Positions 35,451 to 46,118 of a DNA stretch of 64,000 bases are shown here, piece after piece (the stretch's first letter is position 1; every line of letters begins with the position of its first letter). Source of the DNA: Pelodera strongyloides. Lineage: Eukaryota; Nematoda; Chromadorea; Rhabditida; Rhabditidae. Where the stretch lies: the NCBI GenBank assembly GCA_036852015.1, contig JAANDG010000256.1, positions 62,001 to 126,000 on the forward strand. The letters run 5' to 3'. The translations under genes and the position numbers were made by a program. The notes below the pieces were generated by a model. It saw only the letters and a program-made list of their open reading frames with translations, was not told where the DNA came from and searched no databases.

Positions 35451-35936
35451 TAAAATTCAATTATGCTTATTTTGAAGAGTTGCGGAAAGGGTCTAGTACA
35501 AACGCCCGAAACGTAGAATTCCGTTTCGTTCACATAAACAAAAAAGTAAACTCCTCATTTTATAGTAAGATTGCTTTCTTATGAGTCTCACAAACGATTA
35601 GCTTGTTTAGTTAGCTGTTTTTCTGTCATACCAATCTCGCTTTTTATTCCAGATCGATACATTCGGGCAATCGGATGCATTTCTACTGCATGATCAGAGC
35701 CTCGGTGGACGTCATGATGAACTTCCTCTGGGAATCAAGAATGATTACTGCATCACTTTCGCTTGGAAGTCTTAGCGGTTAGATTTATTGTGCAATAAGC
35801 AAGTTCATTTGTAAAGTATAAGTACTGGGTACTGGCCACAATATTCTATTCTATGTATATAAACTGTTTTGTTTGTATATTCTTTAGATTATTGTCTTTA
35901 TTTGTGTTTATTATACTTTAAACTATTAGAAATATT

Positions 35937-36238
35937 TTCAAAATTGATCCCTTCCTGACTAGATGTAGAGTAGATAGAATCTTCGAGCTGACAATGAGCA
36001 CGACTCCCTTATGTTAAGGTTGCACCTTTCGGCATCTTCAGGACTATGCTACTTTGTCATTTTATTCGGAATACGAATTAAAATTACACCAACAAGAAAT
36101 TCAACTGACAAAGTAGCATAGTCCTGAAGATGCCGAAAGGTGCCGAAAGGTGCAACGTTAACATAAGGGAGTCGTGCTCATTGTCAGCTCGAAGATTCTA
36201 TCTACTCTACATCTAGTCAGGAAGGGATCAATTTTGAA
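35937..36238. repeat. Long fold-back repeat with ~125-bp arms
   Basis: The left arm, starting TTCAAAATTGATCCCTTCC, recurs inverted at the right end. The arms agree over about 125 bp apart from one substitution and a tandem duplication of TGCCGAAAGG in the right arm. The loop is about 45 bp. A transcript would form a very stable hairpin. It lies in the intergenic interval before the SLC38A10-like gene. Confidence 0.88.
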
Positions 36239-36538
36239 GTATTCGATACTTTTTATCTCATATTTAACATTTATTCTCACATTCCCCTATTTTTTTGCGT
36301 TAGTATAGTAGCCTTGTTGTTAGCAGTAGCTGTTAGCTGTACCTTTCTTAGACACTATAACTCGGATTGTATTATATCCCATATGGATATCAAGTTTTGT
36401 GTCTGAATTCTTCTATGTTGTATTTATTCGCATGTTTTTCTGCATTTATTGCACTATGTTCATACTGCTGTGAATAGTTTTAATAGGTTTATCGTATTAA
36501 TTGTGTTTTCGATTGCGTTTTTTCTAATAAATTATTAT

Positions 36539-36539
<1 letters not shown>

Positions 36540-36577
<38 letters not shown>

Positions 36578-36590
36578 TGTGGGGGGGGGG
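36540..36590. repeat. poly(T) run followed by poly(G)
   Basis: About 36 T residues, then GTGTGGGGGGGGGG. The pattern could be the poly(A) end of a retroposed sequence in reverse orientation, but no such element is identifiable beside it. Confidence 0.85.
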
Positions 36591-37556
36591 TGAAAACTGC
36601 AAATATAAGATGTTTTATTCGGCAGCGAAACTACCGTAGTTTGGTGATTGCGTGTCGCGTTGCTTGTCAAAATAGTACCATTTTCGTACCGGTCTTCGAC
36701 CAGTCTAGTCCCAATTTTAAACGGGACAAACCGTGGTTTTTAACCCGGCTAATTTGGTATTAAACCGGTACTAAATTGGTACTCGCGACCTTCTGTGAAA
36801 AAAAATAGAATTTGAAATTTTGTGTTTCCCGCTCAGAAGGATACGGTAGTTTATTCAAATATTTGAAAACTACTGTAACTTGGATAAGCAAATTTGATAA
36901 ACAGCGAACTCTAAATGCCGTTTCGGAGCTAATATTAGATAATTTTTATATTGTCAGATCCACAACGTGGACGGACTTTCACGAACACTTCTTTCGCATT
37001 GTCTCTGTGGCTAAACGAGGTATTTGCACAGCTTCTCATCCATATGTTTAAACCACAAAAATAAACACTTTTTAAATACAAACTGGACATCCATGTGTTC
37101 AGATCTGAAAAATCCTCCAGAAAAATAATCACAACAATTAAGGTTCAGAAACATGACATATTTATTTATACATATCATGATAACACCCGAAAAAAAATAA
37201 AAAATAAAGTTATGAATAAATTAGTAGGATTCTCATTGAAACAAATGCACCGAATACAACAGACACTTGGAAATTTATACATTTTTAATTCTTTCACCCC
37301 AAAGCCTCGAAAACCTAATAATACTGTAGGAATAGCAACCAGACTTAGTTACTAAGTAAATAAAGATTACTGTTAAAAAATTCACCTCTCTTCTCATAAG
37401 AAACCCACATAGCAATGTTATATACGTAAGTGTATAGTTTACTAATAAAAGCCACATAATGGTACAAGTAAAAAGTTATGACTACCCATATCACCAATAT
37501 GTATATCACACCACTTATAAACAAGTGATGTCTCTTGTTAGATATGTAAAACCCTC

Positions 37557-40500
37557 CTACACATCAACTTTCACAATTCTCTCTGGTTCCTTTTCCTTCT
37601 CAACTGGAGTTTCTTCTTTTATTTTCTTATTCGCTTCTTCTTTGACAACTTTGACTGCATCTTGACGGACGGGAACTTCTGCGGAATGCAGCGCGGTTGG
37701 ACTCTAAAACACTCATTATTAACTTATTCCATTCCAATCACGATTGACAACGCTAAAGTTTCGAAAAGGAAACATATGGGTTCAAGTCGAGGATACAGTA
37801 CCCCAACCAAAATAGCCATGCATTCTCTTGTAAGCCTTGCACTGACCTGGGTCTGCGTTCCGTTCCTCTTCTCCTCTACGACCTCTTTCACAGCCACCTC
37901 GACTTTTGCTTTATCAGAAGCAATAACAGGTGGCGGGTTAGGCACATCCTTCTTTACATCCTTTGTAATGTTAACCTGAACGATACGGCATGATGACGAG
38001 TTTGTATTCAGTCAAATTTCTTTTCATAATGTACTCTTCTCCTTGACAAAGATCTCATGACAATGCTGCAAAAGGCCGGACATAAACGCACAAAGATGTC
38101 AATGGCAAATCATAGTAATAAAACTGTTGGAATATCAATCATTTTCAAAACCAACTTTCACGTCTTTGATGTCCATATTCACATCGGTAGCGTTTCCTTG
38201 GTCTTTGGAACCGGTTATAGTTTCTAAATTAATAAATTAATAATACTATACTATGATAAGTAACAAATATGCAAAATGCATACGTTGCTTAGTACTTGCA
38301 TTTAGTTAATTACAGAAGAGAGTAGAGCCTCTCCACGTCTCCACTCCACCCGCACACTTCCTTATTTTAGGATATTTTGATGCAGTAGCATACTGAATAT
38401 GTGCAATGTGTAGCAAAAATTATAGTTACAAATATAAAACCTTTATCTTCAGTATTTCTCGCATCTCTTTCCTTTTCGCTCTCCTTTTCCTTTTCTTTGG
38501 TTGTCTCGTTCTCTTTCTCTCGTGAAACTTCATCGTTGTGATGTAATTCCACGTGTTTATTCAGCTCTTCCACTGAAAAAAAGAATAGAATTAAGCCAAC
38601 AGAGAAATACTGAATCATATTTGTGTAACCAGCAGCCAGCAGCAATTTGAAGTGATAAAGAACAACTGACTACATATTCAAATTTACGAACCGCACGGCT
38701 AAAAATAAAACCAAAAACAAGAACATGCCCAATTGTATGTTTTACGCGTGATTACACGTACTCGTTTTATACATACAGTACCCCATAAACTGCCTGAAAC
38801 CCACCCAAATCCTCCTGTTTCTTGATCAATTTCTGCTGTTCTTTTTGCTGAACCTTCATTTCTTCCAATAATTTCTCGGCTTCTTTGTCCTTTCGCTTTT
38901 TCGCCAAATCTGCCACTTCGTCCAATTTCTTAACAAAAAAATGATTACCTAATATTATAATCCTTCTTATCGACGCTTAGTAGCTTGGTTTTGCCATAAC
39001 ATTAAAACTCTGAATGGTGGCCTGCATACCTGGCTAATGTTAATGTTCGAGTCGAGAACCTGCTCCTCCAGCTTCTCCAAACTCTTTAGTACTTGTGGAT
39101 CAGCCTTCGGAAGTGGTCTCTCCACTACCACTGATTTGTGTTCTTTCTGTAAAATTAATCGTTGTCCTGTAAAAGAGATTTCAGTTTTCCACATATAAAC
39201 CAAGGTAATGAGACAAATTAGTTCCAGTCAAAGAAAGTGTAAATTTACACGAAAACTAAGAATATAAAATTTCATGAAGAAACGTCAAACCTGCAGCGTG
39301 GCCCATGTTGAGGCAAGGAGGATTGTGAGACCCACTGCCACACAAACCTATAAATACTTTAAATAGAAAAACATCTTAGGACACACATCCCAGGGAAAAC
39401 ATGTTTTGCAAAATGTACAGTAACTTTTAGTCTATTAATCTAGTTAGTTACATAAGATCACTCACACACTTAGCTAACTAGCATTATTTATTTTTGTTGT
39501 TACATACGGATCAAAAAAAACTAAGTCGTGAGTACTGTACTCACCTTAGCATACGGTATACTCTGATGTTGTTGGTCCCTTGCACTGGATACCCAAATGA
39601 ACATTAGTGAAGGTACGACAATACAGACGAGAGAACCAATCAGCGAACCAGTCAGCCCGAGGATGAACTCCACTGAAACTATCAGAAACTCACATAAATA
39701 ATTTCCCCCACGATGCTAAACTATATATTCTTTCAAAGTGGGCGCGCGGGTATAGCCCAGTACAACCTAAAAAATTACTAAACAAAAGACTTGTCCCATT
39801 CATCGCTACGACTTTACTGTCTTCGAATTTTCGAAAATTAAACTGTGTGTGAGAGCTAAAAACATAAAAGACCATTCGGAACATAAAACGTCAAACTAAC
39901 CATTCGGAACCAATATTGCCACCAATGTATTTGCGAATAAAATTATAAATGTGAGAATATAGAAGGTGGAATGTTGAAGGTTTGACACCGGCAATTCACC
40001 CGAACCCTAAAAAGCAATGACTATGGATTCCATAGAAAACAAGGACTGATAAGTAGTATGAATTCCAACCAATATTTGCTCATCTGATAAAATAATGATC
40101 GGTTTCAAATCTGCTTCAAAATCTGCTTCAAATCAACAAACTTTTCTGAGACAAAGATTGAACAATGCGATCCTAGCCGGGAATAACATCAACGGAATCG
40201 ATACAGCAATCGAGAGCATGAAGGAGAGTTTGAGGAGTTGAGTGAACAGAGTCGCATCCAGATTTACCTTAAAATAAATAGAAGTTTGTTAATTTGGGGT
40301 AAAAAAGTAAAATTATATACCATGCGTGACGAGTAAATGCACAAGATGAAGCGACTTCCCGGGAAGATCGCCGCGTCAGCATATGTAGTGCTCTGCTCTC
40401 ACCTTGTACCGTTTCACTGCCGCGCCGTCGCCGGCCGCGCACAAAAAGAGGATCCGTCAAAGGTGTGCGGCGGGGGCTTCAAATTAAGTTGGCGCATCTG

Positions 40501-43500
40501 CGGCGCACCTCTTAGTGGGGAACCGGCACAGGTGCGCCAAATGTTCGCCATCGCACGCAAATGTGCGCCTCGCACCTGTGGCGGACCCTTTTTTTTGCGC
40601 GCTGCGATGACGCGGAGCTGGTTGATAAACAGTGCACACTTCCTTTATCTTTATGCCATGATCTACAGTGGGCTTTGGCCTTCACGAGATTATTCTCCTC
40701 AAGCAGCAAAAAAACAATAGACAAATATCATTGCTAGCTATATTTAAACTTCCTAATGCTTTATAATTATTATTTTCAAGTTCCCACCAGCACATCTCCG
40801 TGAAGTTCTTCATTATAATAAGTTACGTATCCGAATATTCCCACGCCGGCATACATCATCGAACATATATTGATTGCCGATGAAGAGACCTAAATCATGT
40901 TTTTATTTTATTATGTTACTATTTATATTCTCAACAAACCAATCAATCAATCATAATTGTAAAATAATCAATCAATAACCTGTTCAACATCTTCTGCCCT
41001 TGCATCCTTCATACATTCCATTACACAAAAGAGTTGAGTTTGACAGGAAAGGGCCATTGCCACAATAGGAAGACTGCAAATATATACAATTATATAACAG
41101 AACAAGCCAGAGTACTTCCATGATTCACGATAAGACAATCAAACTACCGTACCACGCCAAGAATCCGGCCGGTCTCCACCATTCGATATAGACGCTCCAA
41201 TGCCCTTCCCAGAAGACGGGAAGCGATCCCCAGAAGAGACGAACCTGGAAGAATTCCACATTTCAACTGGCAAGATTGATACATTCGAATGCTTGATTCT
41301 TTCCGAAATTAACAGTTTGGAGCATATTTGGCATTTTCAGCTAATTACACAACGATCAGAGTGGCCCTCCGAAGTAGTTTACTAATTTTTTTCAGAAGTA
41401 TAGTACAAAGTAGAGTAGTTGAGTAAACATCACTTATGCATGGACATCCTCGGCTACTTCAAGGATACTTACCACAAATATCGCGTAAAAGAAGACAGCA
41501 GCAGAACTGATCACAGAGAAGTTTCCGAGATCTTTTATACAACTGAGCGGGAAGATGATAAATAAAAGGACGAGGACCTAAACAGAAAGATGGTGTTGTG
41601 AGCATTACAGTAACGGACCGCCTTGCCTACAGCACCTTACTACGTTCTCAGGCGCGCAGCGCGCAAATGCGTAACCACGTCCGCGGAAAAGAGATGGCTT
41701 TCTAACATGCGAAAGGCGGAGACTCAGAAAAGAGGTTTCTCTGTGTTTCGAATTTTTCAGTGCAAATTTGCAGTCTTTTCCCGCGGATGCGGCTACGCAT
41801 TTCCGCGCTGCGCGCCTGACAATTTACCACCACAAAACTAGCCTCGTTTCTATGCTGAATTCGGAGAACCGGCGGCTAATGGGAAAGCTGAATGATGTAA
41901 GTAACACATTCTCTGAGAATACTACTATCTTATACCATTACGTATGTGTACCTGCTAGCAAAACATCTCACTCACCATGACGAGAATTCGTAGTTTTTGT
42001 GTGGGAGCCTCTAATTCGAGATAATCAGCAACGACATTCGGGCCAATATCACCTACAATAAATCAATTACTGTTTTAGTACTCATTATTATTTTACAATT
42101 AGTGTTGACCTTAATTGATTGTGAAACTACTACGAGAACTATATGAAGTCAGTGCCTGAAGACAATTGTTTCAATACAAAGATCCATGTTTCACACGAAG
42201 GTCAAAACATTCAGAATGAAGTGCAACAATGATTATTTCTCGTCCATTTTTTTGTGATTGCGCACAAAAACTCACCAATCATTACCATGAACGCAACAAT
42301 CGACGACATCAAGAAAAACACCATCAGCATCTATAATTTAAAAATTTTTTAACCCTGCGCAAATACCCCAATTATGATGCAAAATCAACTAGTTATCACT
42401 GAGCGGCTGGCTAAAAAAAAACTGTTAGCACACACTATATTGAATTTTTTTTAGGAATACGTAATGATAAATTTACAGGGAAAAAACTCCTACCGTACTT
42501 TAATTCACCGGAATAACCCTTATGAAAACAGTAGTCACTCAGGTGTGGTTCACAAAACATAAATTAAGTTGGAAAATATTCTACGAGTCACTTCAAACGC
42601 ACCTCGACGCATCTCCTGCCAATGGGGCCAAAGGCACTCAAAGCCAAAGCTTCGTAACTGTAACGCCTGAAAGAATGCGACGGCGTTTAGCTGTAATCTT
42701 AACAAGACAATACGGAGTCACGCATATAACGGCGTGTATAGCCTTTCTGACTACGGTACCTGGCCGAACAGTTTGCCGGCGAATAACTCTGCCAGTTCTA
42801 GGTGTAAAGAAATGCGGTTTTTGCAGCAATATTTCTGAAATTCCGGACATTCTGTGCAAGTAAATCGTGGAATTTTTTTTTCGTGGGCCGGTCCCTTTAA
42901 TGCTAAATATGAAACTCGATTCCCTGTTTAATCTAGGATTTGGAGACTAGCTCCTTCCCTATGCAAAAGCTCATCTACATTACCTACCGCGTTATTTGTG
43001 CTCCTTCTGATAGAAAATGGCACGTGAGTTTCATCAGAATTGAACACATAAAAATCATCAAAACGGCAAGAAGAACACCACACTGAAACAGAATGCCATC
43101 TTTGAAGAGCAGTGATTCCATTAGCATTCATCTGGGTAATGTCCTTGTCTAGAAGGGTTACTCTTTTAACAGAGGGTGGTCCTCCGAACCCGCTGTGAAT
43201 AAACAGTAGGCAAAGTCCGAGCCTACCTTACCTACCGTAGCACTACATGTTCATTTGTTGTATAAAAAAAAACAGAAACTACAGTACCTGTTGGAAAACA
43301 TAGGGCATGGCGAGTACACTCACTCCCACTATACAATTGGCGAGGTTGAACACATGCGGCCAATGGTTGAACTGAGGATGATACTGGAAAATATATAAAC
43401 AAGTTCTTAACAAGCATAATCCGCAGCTTCAGGAGCTTGATCAAAATTTCTGGAATCGGAAAGAAAGAAGGAAAATATTGAGATATCTTTCTAAGCGATA

Positions 43501-43756
43501 AGAGTCAAGTTTGCGTCACTCGATGTCTCTCCCTTCGGTGTGCAAAAAATCATTTGACAACATCGCGGCGGCATGCGAGACACAACTACTTTTGTCCGCC
43601 GATCTCACGCCGCTTGCGCGCCAACTTCACGTTATAAATCCAAAGGCTTTCAATCGATAATTTGGTATACGGTACCTTCTTCTTCTGACTTTCCGAATCA
43701 TATTCTGAATCCGACCCAGGAATCAGCAATTCCGTGTCATCATTCCGTTTCTTCAT
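37557..43756 (-). CDS. SLC38A10-like amino acid transporter with charged C-terminal tail
   Basis: About 20 leftward exons run from the ATG at 43756 to a TAG at 37557-37559. After an acidic leader (DDTELLIPGSDSEYDSES) the first membrane segment reads VFNLANCIVGVSVLAMPYVFQQCG, the hallmark of the SLC38/AAAP fold. Further segments follow in family order: VLLAVLMIFMCSILMKL; LALSAFGPIGRRCVE; LVLLFIIFPLSCIKDLGNFSVISS; LPIVAMALSCQTQLFCVMECM; SAINICSMMYAGVGIFGYVTY; LLKLSFMLSIAVSIPLMLFPAR; FYILTFIILFANTLVAILVPN; FILGLTGSLIGSLVCIVVPSL; and a final segment near 39345. A long Lys/Glu-rich coiled-coil tail follows (KLLEEMKVQQKEQQKLIKKQ). That tail is what distinguishes SLC38A10 and A10-like proteins from shorter SLC38 members. 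It is probably a sodium-coupled neutral amino acid transporter in an internal or plasma membrane. Its introns contain two GC-rich TIR elements. Confidence 0.88.
40424..40620. mobile_element. GC-rich TIR element, family A copy 2 (diverged)
   Basis: The left end (GCCGTCGCCGGCCGCGCACAA, then GGATCCGTCAAAGGTG) matches, inverted, the right end near 40575-40620 (GGTGGCGGACCC-like words followed by TTTTTTTTGCGCGCTGCGATG). GGGTCCGCCACAG is shared with the element at 14686-14999. The arms have drifted, so it is an older copy. It lies in an intron of the transporter gene. Confidence 0.65.
41649..41818. mobile_element. 170-bp TIR element (CAGGCGCGC ends)
   Basis: The termini CAGGCGCGCAGCGCGCAAATGCG and its inverted partner at the right end agree over about 45 bp, including a CCGCGGAAAAGA word. 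The centre is AT-rich. CAGG termini fit hAT-type elements, but no 8-bp duplication is visible. It is intronic in the SLC38A10-like gene. Confidence 0.8.
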
Positions 43757-44325
43757 TGAAAAAGCACTATACCCAGAATTCCAGAATTCACACGGTTAGT
43801 TGATCCTGGAAGCTAAGATACAATTGAGCGTCTAACGTGTGAATTGTGAAATAATTCTTTCATACGTATAGTGAGAGGCGATAAACATATAGCGGTTACT
43901 TTCAGTCAACTCTGTTCATTTCTTCAGTATCATATATACTATACGTACGTGTCTTACAACCCCCGAAAACAATCAGAAATATTTTTCAGCATTTTTATAT
44001 GGCGATCCGTTAACCACTTTTTTTTTAAACAAATGCGACAGTCAAGGCTTGAAAATGTTTATTACAAAAATGAAAAAAATGCATCACAGAGCAATATCAG
44101 GAATGTATGACAGCTTACAAGCAAGAAAAATGCAAAATAAGTGGGAACAAAACTACTCACTCCTATAATAAAAAAAACGGCGCAAATTAACTAAAAAGAA
44201 AAATTAATTAGAAACTAATACAAAATTTTCATTGAATTTTTAGTTATGCGATAAAAGCTCTCAGTTACCAATCATACATATAAACTTAAAAATGCAATGT
44301 GCGCATTTTATGGGGGTACATAATC

Positions 44326-45360
44326 TCAATTTCCATAATAGGTGAATATATTCTTGGGTGTTTCTTCAACTGTCACTTTGTACAACAATTCAGGCTTCGA
44401 CATCAACGACTTCAGAAACTCGAAGAGAAAAATGGTCACATTTTCTGTTGTGCTCACCTGTAAACAAAATATTGAGAAAGAACATACCTAATGTTCCGTA
44501 TCCAATCAGTAATTAATGATTGTATCTACTTAATTAGTGTTTTCGAATAATACTGTAACCTTATATAATACGGTGTTAATTTGTTAATGTGAACTACCGG
44601 GATTTTTCGTCTGCGCTCTCTCTACGCACGAGTACTCTCGCTCAACCGTACTTTTCAGAGCCAATCAGCGCTCGATCTTGTTACTGTTATGTAATTGCAT
44701 GCCAAGTTGAAAGTACAAAAAAAAACCGCACAAACACTAGCACAAGCTATTATATTATTAGTACCTTATTATGAAAGTGTGGCACGTCCTTGTCCAAGTT
44801 CTTGTGATCAACAACATCCATAACTTGTGCCATTTCTTTCTTCAGTTGGGCCAAATCATACACCATGCCGGTCTTTTCATCCACGGGACCTTGCAGAACC
44901 ACCTAAAAGTGGGTAAAGTGGAGGTTTGAGGTACTTTTGTCTCAAAATACGATCAAACATAGTAGGATTTCTACACATGAAACCTATGACACAGGAAAGT
45001 GAAAACCTCGATTTCGCCCCGATTCTTTCAAAAAAAAAAAAAAAAAAAAACCACTAAAAGCCCGATCACATTTCGCCACAGTCAAGGCCCGATTTTTTGC
45101 GGGACTTGATCGGGGCGAAATCGGGGTTTTGGTTTCCCATGAACTGTACTTGGCATTATTGTGGACTTGAATCCTACCTACTTGGCAGTGTTTTAAAACT
45201 CCAATGACAAACCTACCCTCCATACATAATTGTGTCCATGTCCATTTGGATTGTTACATTTCCCATAAGTGAGTGCGTTTTCCTCATCTGATAGAGCAGG
45301 AGAGTGCAGACGGTGAGAGGCACTGAACACCTCGACTCTCTGCATTTGTACTGTGGGCAT
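44326..45360 (-). CDS. PTS: 6-pyruvoyl-tetrahydropterin synthase
   Basis: Three leftward coding exons: 45360 to about 45217, 44902 to 44764, and 44459 to 44326, about 137 residues. The enzyme converts 7,8-dihydroneopterin triphosphate to 6-pyruvoyl-tetrahydropterin in tetrahydrobiopterin synthesis. Zinc-binding histidines are in FSASHRLHS and NGHGHNY, the catalytic cysteine is in GKCNNPNG, the Asp-His pair is in VDHKNLD, and the substrate-binding glutamate is in VTVEETPKN. Length and order match the animal enzyme end to end. A TTTCAG acceptor 5 bp before the ATG suggests a 5' untranslated exon. The first intron contains a TIR element (44994-45138). It lies 570 bp from the start of the SLC38A10-like gene and about 760 bp from the listerin stop. 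Confidence 0.95.
44994..45138. mobile_element. Short TIR element in the first PTS intron
   Basis: The left end carries AAAACCTCGATTTCGCCCCGAT and the right end its inverted partner with one mismatch. Outer GGAAA words also match inverted. The centre has a run of about twenty A residues. Within the arms a CCCGAT word recurs. No clear target duplication. Confidence 0.75.
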
Positions 45361-46118
45361 TATGTCTGAAATGAGTAAATCGTTAATTTGAATTGTCAGA
45401 ATGAAACAGCAAATCAGACAATAACAAGCACGACAACGGTCATACTGTATACCTTAACGATAATTACAGAAATTAAAGTATCTGCTACAAAAAGTCTAAC
45501 GTAAATACAAACGATAAGTCAACTAAACAATCACTCATTATAAAAAAGACCTTCTCGCACAGATCGACTTCTTTATCTTTACAACAAAGTTTCCTAAAGA
45601 AAAACATAAATTTATTAATAACAACCGGTACTTAACAACACACATTAATCGAGGGCTCACCAAATGACAACACCTACACATAGCCACTGAAACGTCAAGA
45701 ATGAAAATACTCTCAACAGGAAAACAACAAAAGAGAAATGATAAGAGACTAGAAAGTAGATAAATAAACTATAAATCACTTTCGTATGACGTTATAATCT
45801 TATTAGAAAAGGAATGATAACGAGTTAATCCGTACGCTTACAAATCTAGGCTCAAAGATAACGCAGGGCTCGAAAAAAGGTATCTCTAAAAACCTCTAAA
45901 AAAAACGTTTCTTTCAGAAACCTCTAACGTATTCATTGAGTGTTACTTATAGCATTTGATCAAACAACACTTGAACCAATAAGGCACTAGACGACGAGGA
46001 CTATGATGGAAACTGTGCGTCCGGAGCAAAAGAACTACGCAGATATCACAAATTGAAATAATAATTATCAAATTCGCACATAAATTGAATACCTGAGTAC
46101 CGTACAAACCATGTTTCT

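Larger units (their letters stand above)
33802..36782. mobile_element. Possible ~3-kb element bounded by short inverted termini
   Basis: The 17-bp word ACCAATTTAGTACCGGT begins at 33802 and recurs inverted ending near 36782. Behind both copies are further ACCGGT/TACCGG words and a segment with AAAAACC(A)CGG-like similarity, but alignment beyond 17 bp is weak. No target duplication is evident. The interval contains the four-exon gene candidate, a fold-back at 35937-36238 and a long poly(T) run. It could be a degraded DNA transposon with subterminal repeats, or two independent solo ends. Confidence 0.35.
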
